Shown in pieces: positions 24,331-34,197 of a DNA stretch of 64,000 nucleotides. The position numbers and the translations under genes were made by a program. Location of the stretch: contig CM045735.1 in NCBI GenBank assembly GCA_024760905.1, forward strand, positions 31,085,749 through 31,149,748, in the 5' to 3' direction. This DNA comes from Plotosus lineatus (lineage: Eukaryota > Chordata > Actinopteri > Siluriformes > Plotosidae). Position 1 is the first letter of the stretch, and each line of letters starts with the position of its first letter. The notes below the pieces were generated by a model. That model did no database searches. It had not been told where the DNA came from and worked only from the letters and a program-made list of their open reading frames with translations.

Positions 24331-25097
24331 CAGGGATCCTTCACTTTCCACAGTGAATTGGTACCGAGATCCCCCCGTGGCTACCGAATTCCACAAGATA
24401 GGATCAACCCCCCAACCCCCGACTGATGTATACATACATGTATGTGTGTATATGTCTTCCTTTCGGCTTTTTCACTTTTTTTTTTTACTCGGGAGTCGCC
24501 ACAGCGAATCATCTGATTCGCATGTTTGACTTGGCAGAGGTTTTTACGTCGGATGCCCTTCCTGTCACAACCCTTTAGCAAGGGACAGAAACACGCTGAC
24601 GACTTTGCAGCTACTCTTTACGAATGTCAGCAATGGCTCTTTTACATGCCTCTCACCATAGACAGTGACAGACATGGCCCGCCTTTGATAACCCAGTTAG
24701 CCGCACTGGGGACATGTATATGTGTATATAATATCAATAAATACATATTCGATGCTATAAATGCTTATAATAAAAATTAAACATTCAAAATGTTGCATAT
24801 GTAAATAAAATATAAATACACACACATACAGTCACATGCACACACACCCACAGATGCACACCTCACATAAAATGTAAGTAGTTTTGATGGGAGATTTTGG
24901 GTTGTTTCTTGTTTGTTTAGATTTTTTTTTTTTGCATAATTGGCCGTGTTTTTGCAGCATTTTTCTTAACCTTTTCCTTTATTTCCTTATTTTTAAATTC
25001 GATGAATATTTATAAAAAAAAAAAAAAAAAAAAAAAAAACCCCACGATGCACTGAAGCCACACGAATTGAATCGCAAAAAGTAGCAAGGGATCCCTG
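24331..25097. mobile_element. CAGGGATCCCT-family DNA element with nested SINE2
   Basis: Inverted ends CAGGGATCCTTCACTTTCCA and AAGTAGCAAGGGATCCCTG. Related full copies lie at 33145-33649 and 45252-46556, both flanked by TA. SINE2 copy 4 is inserted inside. No transposase was seen. A poly(A)/T stretch lies at 25014-25040. Confidence 0.75.
24454..24711 (-). mobile_element. SINE2 copy 4, 5'-truncated
   Basis: The 3' end GTCTTCCTTTCGGC (plus-strand reading) starts at 24454 and the copy stops at CGCACTGGGG. It is flanked by near-identical 18-bp repeats (24436-24453, 24712-24729; one mismatch). Confidence 0.85.
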
Positions 25098-25103
25098 TGT
25101 GTG

Positions 25104-25104
<1 letters not shown>

Positions 25105-25199
<95 letters not shown>

Positions 25200-25200
25200 G
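25105..25200 (+). repeat. (TA)n and (CA)n microsatellite
   Basis: A long (TA)n tract followed by (CA)n-rich sequence, directly beside the right end of the 24331-25097 element. Confidence 0.95.
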
Positions 25201-25341
25201 ATATATATGTGTGTGAACTGTGTGATAACGACTAAGTGGATATTAGGTCGGAAATTAATCATTGGGTTATTCATACCATTTTGTAGCTTATAAGCTTTAA
25301 AATATCAAATTTTCTAAAAAATATTGCCAATTTTGGAGTAA

Positions 25342-25490
25342 TGTCCCTTGCTAAAAAGGGTTGTGACAGGAAGGGCATCCGACGTAAAAAAACCTCTGCC
25401 AAATCAAATGTGCGAATCAGATGATTCGCTGTGGCGACTCCCGAGTAAAAGGGAAAAAGCCGAAAGGAAGACAGACAGACATTGCCAATT
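25342..25490 (+). mobile_element. SINE2 copy 5, strongly 5'-truncated
   Basis: Only the 3' 149 bp of SINE2 is present, flanked by perfect 19-bp direct repeats ATTGCCAATTTTGGAGTAA (25323-25341, 25491-25509). Truncation with an intact duplication shows insertion by reverse transcription from the 3' end. Confidence 0.92.
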
Positions 25491-25642
25491 TTGGAGTAAC
25501 TAACCAAAAATACCCAGAATTTTCAGCTTTTTAAGCATGAAACTTGAGAGAAAATTGTGTTCAAAGTTCAATGGAGTATTCATAAGCCTAATTTCTGAAT
25601 TGAAACGCACACTGGGTCACATTATTCAGATATATGTATTCA

Positions 25643-25652
25643 TTTATTTATT
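25643..25652 (-). terminator. Candidate polyadenylation signal for nat10
   Basis: Two overlapping AATAAA hexamers on the minus strand lie about 180 bp after the nat10 stop codon. A poly(T) tract on the sense strand (plus-strand A run, 25785-25799) lies between them and the stop. No downstream GU-rich element was verified, so usage is inferred. Confidence 0.35.
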
Positions 25653-25828
25653 TTCACTCTACTTTCATTGATGCCTTCTCAGAAGCATTGCCAGCATAAA
25701 AATAATCGTTTGTGCTAACTGAAAAATAATGGCTAGTAATGATTTGTGTTCCAGTTCAAAAGGTTCTGAGTTGGAAGGAATTAAAAAAAAAAAAAAAAAG
25801 TAACAAAGTTTTAGTAATTCTCTTATTT

Positions 25829-28800
25829 TCAAACACGTCCCTTCTTTTTGTCAAGTTTCTTCAGTTTCTTGCCTTGCCACTCCTTTTTGGTTGTCCCTTC
25901 CAATTTGCGCTTCTTATCACTCTTGATGCTCACTATCGCTGTCTGACCAGCTTTCTTCAGCACCTGAGTCCATTCATCATCATCGCCTCGAATCATGTAC
26001 TCAGAAAGATTCATATCTTTCATCTTCATCATGTCTTCCTTGTGCTTCTCTTCAAACTCCTTGGCGGCCTCGGTAAGTTCTTTGTGTAGCGCCTGAGCAG
26101 TCGGTTCCATGTTAACGTCTTTGACGGGAGCCATCTCAGCCTCGACCTCCTTCTCCTGGATCGTGTTGAACAACTGGACTACTTTCCGCATGAGACGGTT
26201 AAACAGGCCCATGAGCTGAGTGCTTGGCAGATTAATCTCTTTTTCGAGATTACCGATAGTTTTGTGCTGCAAACCAAGTCCCAAAAGCAGAGCAGACTGT
26301 GCAACAGACAGTGAGATATTGTCGAGTTGTTTCAGGAAGAACATCCGTGCTATAGCAGGTACCAAGTCCATAATCAGGTGATAGTCAACCATGTTTCTGG
26401 AGTACATCTCAAGACGCGACAGATCATATGGGAGGAACTGGGTTTTTAATTCGGCAATCGTGATTGTTGCTGGGTCGTCGTTCTGAATGCTCTTGTTCTG
26501 CAGTATATTTAGAGCCAACGTTGGGCTAAATTTGCTAAACTGGTAGGAAAGCAGAGAGAGGAATCTCCGTCGGAAATCTTTCCAGAAAGCTGGCAGCCAC
26601 TGAATCTGTTCTGCTGAGTCATCAGTATTCAGTTCTTTCAGCATGATACACGAGTGCTCCCCGGTCAGATCGTTGGCGGTTTGTCTTAAATAAACGGGAA
26701 CAAACCCAGCCCTTTTCCAGAATTTCAGAAGCTGGGGTGTGAGGCCATATGAGACACCCAGGTAATCCAGTCGTTCAGCAGTCCGCTCATTCAGCTTCAG
26801 TAAAAGGGGAGGCAGATCCGCTCGGGGACACACAACTTCTTCCAAAAGGCTCATGGCCTCGCTGCTGACAGAGCTGAACGTAGTTTTGTCTGGCTGTTTG
26901 TCATCCAAGAGAGGAAACTCTCCTTGATAGTACTGCTGCAGCAGCTTCACTGCACGTGTCCCATATCCCATCCCCTGGTAATCAGGATTCACTGCAATTC
27001 GCACTATCCTTCCACCTGAAAGACTCCCAAACTTAGAATCTTGAAATTGCTCAGACACAGTCCAAGGGATTAGATCTCCAGAAGCCTTTTTTCCTCTAGA
27101 CAAGCCGTGGAAGATGGATTGCTGGGAAATCTCACCCTCCAAACACACCTGCACAACTGCCAAAACCTCTGGCAGAGAGTTTTGCGAGTGTGGAACCGGA
27201 GGCAACAAGCAGAAGAGATGGTGAGCCGGAGCATCGGAGAGCATCTGTAGGTCATTTGGGGAATTCTTATAGTGAGATGCAACATAGAGAGCCATGAGGC
27301 GTTGGAGGAAGGCTTCCGATGCTTTGTGGTAGCAGAATAGCGTGTCACGGTTCACATAGAACAGACTGCAAGTTTCAGGCAGAGGACAGCCCGAAATGAT
27401 GCGCGGTATACTCAAGCAGTCCAGGCACAGGAGTTCGTTCAACCATTTCTCCACGGGATCGCCCTGAGCGTATCGAATCGACTCTTGAAGAGAAACCTCG
27501 TGGAGTGAGCGTGCTGAAACCAGTCTCGCCGTGCTTGTGGCTTTGTTTTCAGCTGACAGACTCTGCTGGCTTTCTGCACTTTGCTGTCGCAGCTGCTGAA
27601 TCAGTTTGAGAGAAAGAGAGCGCCCGGTGCCCTCGTAGCCATTGATTGTAGACGCCATGAACACGAGATAAGGCCCAAGCAGATTTTTCACTAGGGGCAG
27701 AGGGATAGCAGCAGCCTCATCAATGACGACTAACTCCGCCTGACCCAACTTGACCGCATCAGTAGGGTGGATGTACTGAATGGTCTGGCGATGTTCTTTG
27801 AAGATGTTAACCCTGACTACAGCTTTATTAAACTCAGGGTTTAAAGACTGCACAATTTCATAATCCAGATGTTCCTGGTAGTGAAGCACATCCAAGCCTT
27901 TGAATACAAACTCAAATAGTGTGTGCAGATTGTCTGGGCTGGGTGACGTGACAAAAATGTTGGAATAGCCAAAAGCAACAGCTCCAGCGATTGCCAATCC
28001 AAGTGCCGCAGACTTCCCCCGTCCTCTGGCCGCAGTGAGCGCGACTGTACTTCGTAGAGTCTTTTCAGAAATCGCTTCGATGAATTTTAGCACACCTTTA
28101 GCCTGGTCGAAAGTTTTACAACAGTCTACCAAAGTGCCCACATATTCGGTGTCTTGCATTGATTCTTTAAGGTCCTTCAGGGCTTGCTCTTGTGGCAGCA
28201 GAGTGTCATCCCGCGTTATAGGTGGCACTGGTTTGATGTTTGCAATGTGTTTGGAGATTGGGAGAATATTGAGTTCATCATCAGTTGCAACACAGTTTCT
28301 ACAAGAGGAAAGAGACAGTAGGAACCTTTCATTGAATCTTCCCACAACATCTTGATGTGCCTCTGTCCGGTATCGAGAATGGACATCCATGGTCATCGTG
28401 TACAGCTGCTTGAGTGAGTTCATGGTCCTGAGCAGAATGACCACAACACCACCACCTTCCACGGTTTCAATGGTGCGAGCCAGCAAGTTGGGAGTTAAAG
28501 CCTCAAAGTCCTGTAGAACACACATGCCAAATGTGTTACCCAGAATTTTATGTGTTTCATTGTAGTAACAATAACGGATGTTGGTGGCGGCGATGAAAAG
28601 CTCGAAGGGATCATCCTGCTTCAGGCTCAGGGTGCCCGTTTTGATCTTTTTCTGTAACTGCCTCATGCGTTTTTTCCTGTTGCTGCTGAACCCAAGTTCT
28701 TTCTTGTAGCACCACAGAACCGACGGTCGTGCTCGCACTGCGGCCTTGGACAGCATGTGGTGCAGAATAACAACCTGGTCTCTGCCATGATCACCAACTA

Positions 28801-28888
28801 TTACAAACATTGTCCGATGTTTCTGTGCGACTCCATTTTCAATCTGGACACGAATCCGATTATCAACCTTCTTCCGGTACGTCGCCAT
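25829..28888 (-). CDS. nat10: NAT10, RNA cytidine acetyltransferase, intronless (probable retrogene)
   Basis: A single frame of 1019 codons plus TGA. NAT10 makes N4-acetylcytidine in 18S rRNA and some tRNAs, using acetyl-CoA and ATP, in the nucleolus (family knowledge). Visible parts: an N-terminal domain with VLWCYKKELGFSS (57-69); an ATPase module with Walker A ARGRGKSA (287-294, Lys292) and VVIDEAAAIP (387-396); a GNAT acetyltransferase core with DYQGMGYG (636-643), containing the acetyl-CoA loop glycine Gly641; a C-terminal tRNA-binding-type region with YSRNMVDYHLIMD (829-841); and a Lys-rich nuclear or nucleolar tail (990-1016). The start is the ATG at 28886-28888, encoding MATYRKKVDNRIR, which matches the family N-terminus. 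An ATG 24 codons upstream (28960) adds a non-family stretch. Mammalian NAT10 has many introns and none are here, yet no stop or frameshift appears. Retroposition is the simplest explanation; no poly(A) remnant or target-site duplication was identified. Confidence 0.95.
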   Translation of the reverse strand: MATYRKKVDNRIRVQIENGVAQKHRTMFVIVGDHGRDQVVILHHMLSKAAVRARPSVLWCYKKELGFSSNRKKRMRQLQKKIKTGTLSLKQDDPFELFIAATNIRYCYYNETHKILGNTFGMCVLQDFEALTPNLLARTIETVEGGGVVVILLRTMNSLKQLYTMTMDVHSRYRTEAHQDVVGRFNERFLLSLSSCRNCVATDDELNILPISKHIANIKPVPPITRDDTLLPQEQALKDLKESMQDTEYVGTLVDCCKTFDQAKGVLKFIEAISEKTLRSTVALTAARGRGKSAALGLAIAGAVAFGYSNIFVTSPSPDNLHTLFEFVFKGLDVLHYQEHLDYEIVQSLNPEFNKAVVRVNIFKEHRQTIQYIHPTDAVKLGQAELVVIDEAAAIPLPLVKNLLGPYLVFMASTINGYEGTGRSLSLKLIQQLRQQSAESQQSLSAENKATSTARLVSARSLHEVSLQESIRYAQGDPVEKWLNELLCLDCLSIPRIISGCPLPETCSLFYVNRDTLFCYHKASEAFLQRLMALYVASHYKNSPNDLQMLSDAPAHHLFCLLPPVPHSQNSLPEVLAVVQVCLEGEISQQSIFHGLSRGKKASGDLIPWTVSEQFQDSKFGSLSGGRIVRIAVNPDYQGMGYGTRAVKLLQQYYQGEFPLLDDKQPDKTTFSSVSSEAMSLLEEVVCPRADLPPLLLKLNERTAERLDYLGVSYGLTPQLLKFWKRAGFVPVYLRQTANDLTGEHSCIMLKELNTDDSAEQIQWLPAFWKDFRRRFLSLLSYQFSKFSPTLALNILQNKSIQNDDPATITIAELKTQFLPYDLSRLEMYSRNMVDYHLIMDLVPAIARMFFLKQLDNISLSVAQSALLLGLGLQHKTIGNLEKEINLPSTQLMGLFNRLMRKVVQLFNTIQEKEVEAEMAPVKDVNMEPTAQALHKELTEAAKEFEEKHKEDMMKMKDMNLSEYMIRGDDDEWTQVLKKAGQTAIVSIKSDKKRKLEGTTKKEWQGKKLKKLDKKKGRV

Positions 28889-28974
28889 ACTCACACAACT
28901 TCCTCGGTAAATAAAAAAAAAAAATCTCAACAAAACAATCCAACACCTCTTGCAAACCAAGCCCTACAACAATT

Positions 28975-29300
28975 ATCCGAGCGCTAACTCGCACATGGAC
29001 GCTTCCTCTCACATGGACCAACGACTTCCTGTTCCGTGTTCTCGCGATGCCCTCCTACGAGACCCAGCGAGATTTTCGCAGTCGGAAGTACGCCTGCGCA
29101 AAACCTGCGCGTGCGCGTTCGGGGCTCATGCGTCAATTTATTATCATCGCTGACGTATTTCCTGGGCGTGGCTTTCCCTGCGTTCCTCAGCATTCTGTTT
29201 TTTTTTTTTTTTAACATCGTTTGAGCGGTGTAAGCCAGCTGCTGCTGTCCACGCTGTGGCTCGGTGGGAAATGTGTCGATTACAGAAACAAGACAGAAGT
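28975..29300. promoter_or_regulatory. CpG-rich, possibly bidirectional promoter upstream of nat10
   Basis: This segment is much richer in CpG than the surrounding AT-rich DNA. It contains CTCGCGAT (29041-29048), an ETS-type CGGAAGT (29083-29089), a dense NRF1-like cluster CTGCGCGTGCGCG near 29105-29117, a CRE half-site TGACGTA (29151-29157) and a GGGCGTGG box (29164-29171). These are typical of TATA-less housekeeping promoters. It sits just upstream of nat10 (minus strand), and a possible plus-strand first exon begins on its other side. Confidence 0.6.
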
Positions 29301-29307
29301 AAAACCG
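29264..29307 (+). CDS. Possible first coding exon fragment of an unidentified plus-strand gene
   Basis: On the far side of the CpG-rich segment, an ATG in GGGAAATGTG opens about 12 codons (MCRLQKQDRSKT) that run to a good splice donor, CCG|GTGAGT, at 29307/29308. No matching downstream exon was recognised in the window, and I do not recognise the peptide. It could be a non-coding first exon or a chance donor. It is included because it would make the promoter bidirectional. Confidence 0.25.
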
Positions 29308-29313
29308 GTGAGT

Positions 29314-30060
29314 GTGGAAGAAATTATGAGAGTTTGCTGTCCTTAATGTAATTTAAACACGGTATACAGCTCGTGTTTGTGTGAAGTGTGAACAAGAGCC
29401 CGAATATTAAAGTGTAGCCTAAACATGTAGGCTGTGAAATAACGATTTGGAGACCTATATTCACTTTGTCTGTCTATAAATGATGTGGAATTATAAATAC
29501 TTGTCTGCTCCTTATATCATGTGAGTAATTCGGGGTTCATCATTAAATAGAGATCTTGTCCTGTAGAAAACTAGCCTCCTGATCAAGAGATATACATACA
29601 GACATATAGGGTGTTCAATAATAGCACTGAGTCATACACTGTTTGTCCAACAAGAAGCAAACTCCAACTGTCATTCAGGTTTACTGTCTTTTATGTAAGT
29701 GCTCCATGTAGTGGACTTCTGTGTGTAAGAAAAAAAAAATACTTCTTACCATCGTTCCTCCCATTCATTTGCTTAACCATTTAATCCTATAAGGATTGCA
29801 GCAGGGAGACTGGGTGACTATCTCAGTCTGAAGGCAGTGGTGTACATATATACACCCTGTACAATTTGCCAGACCATCCATCCAACCAATTACACTGACT
29901 GATGCTTACAGACACTCTAGACCAGCCAGTTAACCGAATTTGAATGTTTTTGGACTGTGGGAGGAAACCGGTCTACATGGAGGAACCATTGAAGGGAATA
30001 TTGAAGAAAAAAAGCTATGCATTCTTGAATTTCTTAAGTCTGTAACATGTTTACATGGAT
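29314..30060. other. No gene seen; SINE1-like remnant
   Basis: Possible start of a plus-strand intron. Around 29755-29985 there is a degraded minus-strand SINE1 (TTTTGGACTGTGGGAGGAAA, and TTAACCATTTAATCC near 29773). Confidence 0.4.
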
Positions 30061-30719
30061 CTTCTTCTTTTCCTTTCGGCTGTTCCCTTCAGGGGTCGCC
30101 ACAGCAAATGATCTGCCTCCATCTCTCCCTATCCTCTGCATCTTCTACTCTTACTCCAACGACCTTCATGTCCGCCTTCACCGCATCCATAAATCTTCTC
30201 TTTGGTCTTCCTCTGGGCCTTTTGCCTGGTAGTTCCAACCTCAGCATCCTACGACCAATATACTCACTATCCCTCCTCTGTACATGTCCAAACCATCTCA
30301 ATCTAGCCTCTCTGACTTTGTCTCCAAAACATCTAACATGTGCTGTCCCTCTGATGTACTCATTTCTGATCCTATCCATCCTCGTTACTCCCAAAGAGAA
30401 CCTCAACATTTTCATCTCTGCTACCTCCAGCTCTGACTCCTGTCTTTTCCCCAGGGCCACTGTCTCTAAACCATACAACATTGCTGGCCTCATCACCGTC
30501 TTGTACACTTTTCCCTTCATTCTTGCCGATACTCTCCTATCACACATCACACCGGACACTTTTCTCCATCTATTCCAACCTGCCTGCACGCGCTTCTTCA
30601 CCTCTTTTCCACACTCTCCATTGCTCTGGATTGTTGAGCCTAAGTACTTAAAATCCTCCACCTTCCTTATCTCTGCCCCCTGTAACCTCACCGTTCCTCT
30701 TGGGTCCTTGTCGTTATAA
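30061..30719 (-). mobile_element. RTE-clade LINE copy C, 5'-truncated
   Basis: About 660 bp closely similar to the 3' part of copy A (18924-19590). On the minus strand it encodes EDFKYLGSTIQSNGECGKEV, then VMRPAMLYGLETVALGKRQE, GHVQRRDSEYIG and GKRPRGRPKRRF in one 225-codon frame. Upstream coding is missing, so it is a dead-on-arrival copy. Confidence 0.88.
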
Positions 30720-31614
30720 ACACAAAACTGAAGACCCTCGCATGACTTGCCTTTGATGACTGCCATATTATCACAGACTAAAATTATCCATTACAATAAG
30801 ATGGATGTTGTGTCTCAACTTGCTCCAACAAGCAAAATAGTATCTCTAAAGAAGAACTAACATTTCACTCATGTCTGCGAAATAACTGCTTTCTTTATTA
30901 TGTATTCTCTTCTCTAGAAAAAACTTGAAAGTCCAAATTCTTGTTTAATTTTACTTTTATCATGGTATTTTTCCACATGTATAAGAATGTTATCAAAGTA
31001 AAGCACAAAATGAAGCAAAATTTAAAAAGTTTAAAGCCTGGGTTTCAAGTGTAACTAGCCGTTGGTTAGAATGCGGCAACTTGAGCACATACATACATAT
31101 ATATACATACATACACACTTAGCAATTGCAATCTGGACTAAGCTAACTATCGCCCAGCCTCATGTGTATTTTATGCCAGTATACAGTACATGTATATCAC
31201 TGTGACCTCATAAGACAACTCATGTTTAGCAAATCTGAGAAAACTATGTGCAAATCAATAAATGTAAATATAATTTGGCAGAAATGTGGACAAATGTATA
31301 ATTTTTAGTCACCTTCAGGTCGGCAGTGGTGGTACCACTGACAAACTCTGACCCAGCTAATTTCCATATACCTGCTATGAGGTATGAAAAAGTTGTTTCT
31401 GAAATTTAAATAGAGCAATTTCAAGGAACCATTTGGCATTCACACCTTTACTCATTCATAACTGTGCAACAGGATACAGTAGAGATTCTGCACCTTTAAA
31501 GCAAAATGAAAAGAAACCCTTTTGAATTCTCCTGTTACACCAAAAATCTGTGTATTTTCAACGTCAGGTGGTTTTTCTACTTACGTTTTCAAAGTTGCAA
31601 AAAGGGCCATTCAA
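30720..31614. other. No gene seen
   Basis: AT-rich sequence with short open frames and no recognised family. Confidence 0.35.
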
Positions 31615-31928
31615 CCCTTTAAGGCCTGAATTATTTTTTGCAGTAAAAAAAAATTATCACTAGTTTTTCCTAATCAAAAAGGCCTACAGAAACACCCCAA
31701 ACACATTTCTTTTGACAAAATTGTAATACCAATAATAATAATAATACATAACACTCTCACAAATTCATGAACAACACAACCCTGTGTACTCAAGGTCGTC
31801 TCACAGCTGACTGAGGCACGTGGGACCAAGCTGTGTTGCATCAGGCGACGCCACTAGTATAGAATGCATCTCGTAGTTAATCGCATTTTTTGAAAGAGAA
31901 CCATATAGTCCTGCTGGGCATTAAAGGG
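31615..31928. mobile_element. piggyBac-like MITE
   Basis: The inverted ends CCCTTTAAGGCC and GGGCATTAAAGGG are flanked by TCAA (31611-31614) and TTAA (31929-31932). TTAA is the piggyBac target; the left copy carries one change. It is about 314 bp, with no coding capacity. Confidence 0.65.
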
Positions 31929-32280
31929 TTAAGCATAGTGTAGTTTGAAGGATAAGGACTTAATCTAGGCATGAAATCTTGTATGAAGTATAGGGTTATT
32001 TCTATTTTAAGTAATTCCCATTTTTCATTTTGTGAGTGATTTGATTCAAGATTGGAATAAGATTCTGGTGCACCCCTCCCTGGTTTTTGGTGGAAAAGAT
32101 TGATATGGGAAATGTTTTTTTTTTTTTATGATTCCCAAAATCTTCCCTATTCCTTATCATATACATGTTTTATATGGTAATCACTTAATAAATAATCCTT
32201 TATTGAGTTTTCTGTGCATTTGTTAATTGAAATGAGTTCTCACTCATGTGCTTAACTGCTTAATCGTACAAGGTACTTGT

Positions 32281-32452
32281 CAAATATGCCAGTGTGTGTT
32301 AGTTTGGACTATGTGAGAAAACCAGAGTACCCAGGGGAACACACGCAAGCATGAGGAGAACATGCAAACTCAACACCTGCGGTTTGACCGCAGGACCTTC
32401 TTGCTGTGAAGCATACATGATAACCACTACATCACAATTCTGCCAACTATTT
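32281..32452 (-). mobile_element. SINE1 head fragment
   Basis: Reverse-strand SINE1: AACATGCAAACTCAACACC, the B-box complement GACCGCAGGACCTTC and the head complement GATAACCACTACATCAC. Degraded and incomplete. Confidence 0.65.
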
Positions 32453-33140
32453 TTCACGTTAATAAATACAGGTTCATCACTGTATGCTTTATTGCTCATC
32501 TGAGTAACCTCATTAGCACTCCCCCAGCAAGAATCAGCTACATGAGAGCAGAGGTCCTGCATTTATAATGCACACTTAACACTGAATAATGGCAGCATGA
32601 CCCAGAATATGGATACACTCAGCATTATTGGCATTACACTGTGCAGCCTGCTTGGACTTTTCGCATTTAATGGTTGATGTGGTTATGGGTGTGGAAGGCT
32701 GTACATCCAAAGGGGGAAACAAAGACATTTTGATGTTATCAGCTCAGCCAGGATCGGTTTGTAACTTTGAGGACATTTGGAGAGAAATTGTCCATGACAC
32801 ATTTAGGTACCCACTGTTATTCTCATATTACAATAAATGTTCTTTATTTTAGTTATGAGGTAGCTGAAGCAAATTTTAGTGAAACAAATGAACACTATAG
32901 CTTACAGTTTATTACTGGTTCTGTTTAAGGATTAACATGATTCTTCTAAAGAAAAGGAATTTTAAATATCGTTTGCTGGTAACCAGAGATTGGATTTCGA
33001 TAAAGACAAGCAAAACAGCAAAATAATTAGAAGAAAGAACAAATAAAAATATGGTAATGGTAGTGTTCCTACTTCATAATAATTAATTATTCAAACAAAT
33101 TTAGCTTGGACTAATCTATACATACATATACTAATAACAA
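32453..33140. other. No gene assigned; one short frame of gene-like composition
   Basis: A 74-codon plus-strand frame (32628-32852) reads ...SKGGNKDILMLSAQPGSVC... It has no domain I recognise and no clear splice sites. The rest is AT-rich without recognised features. Confidence 0.2.
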
Positions 33141-33144
33141 TATA

Positions 33145-33649
33145 CAGGGATCCCTTGCTGCTTCGCGCTTCAATTCATGCAGCTTCAGTGCATCGTGTTT
33201 TTTTTAAATAAATATTCATTGAATTAAAAAATAAGGAAATTCAGGAAGAATAGGGGGGAAATTAAGGGAAATGCTGCTAAAACGGCCAATTATCCAAAAA
33301 AAAAAACCCCAAACAAACAAACAAAAAAAAACCACAACCCAAAACCCCCCCATCAAAACTAATTACATTTTTACACACAGGTGCGCGTGCACACACTCAT
33401 ATGCACACCTCACATAAAAATGTATGTGTGCGTATTTATATTTTATTTACATCTTATGCATTGTTTTTGAATGTTTAATTGTTATTATAAGCATTTATAG
33501 CATCGAATATGTATTTATTGATATTATACACATATACATGTACATATGTCAGTCGGGGGGGGTGTTGATCCTACTTTGCGGAATTCGATGGTCATTGGGG
33601 GGGGGGGCAGTCTCGGTCCCAATTAACCGTGGAACGTGAGGGATCCTTG
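33145..33649. mobile_element. CAGGGATCCCT-family DNA element, TA-flanked
   Basis: The ends CAGGGATCCCTTGCTGCTTC and ACGTGAGGGATCCTTG are inverted repeats with TA on both sides (33143-33144, 33650-33651). The interior is shared with the 24331 and 45252 copies (GCAGCTTCAGTGCATCGTG block). Confidence 0.8.
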
Positions 33650-33659
33650 TAATCTATAT

Positions 33660-33989
33660 CAGGAGTCACCGACCTTTTCGAAACTGAGAGCTACTTCTTG
33701 GATGCCAATTAAAGTGAAGGGCTACCAGGTCGATACACACTTCTGAAATAACAAATTTGCTCAATTTACCTTTAATTATATGTTATTATTAATAATTATT
33801 GATATTCATCAATGTGAAGATATTGATTTGATTTTTTTAAAAAAGCAAAAAAATTAGAGCAGCTCAATGGAAAGTGGTGCTATGGAGCCGCTGGCCTGTT
33901 CTAAAAACAGCAGTGAACAGGCCCGCCGGCGACTCATGTGGTCTTTGCGGGCGACTTGGTTCCCACAGGCACCATGTTGGTGACCCTTT
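33660..33989. mobile_element. hAT-type MITE (CAGGAGTCACCGACC ends)
   Basis: Left terminus CAGGAGTCACCGACCTTTT; right terminus ...TTGGTGACCCTTTA, roughly its complement. The form resembles widespread hAT MITEs with CAGGGGTCACCAACC ends. No clear 8-bp duplication was found. Confidence 0.55.
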
Positions 33990-34197
33990 ATCATTATTGA
34001 AAGACAGGAGTATCTTTCAGCATCTCAAACCCAAAACAAAGTAAAATTGGATTGAATTAAATAAATGGGATGAGTCTGCTTCCAGTCATGCTCTCAAGAA
34101 GTATTTCAAAACAGATGTCTTCTTTTTTTCATGAAAAATTAAAAAACTTTTCTCAAGTAAACGCAGTATGCAATATTGTCCGCCCTTGTGCAGATAC

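Noticed and set aside
28889..28960. Upstream ATG adding 24 residues to NAT10
   Set aside because: The extension includes a T-run-encoded Phe stretch and matches nothing in the family, whereas MATYRKKVDNRIR at 28888 aligns with the known N-terminus.
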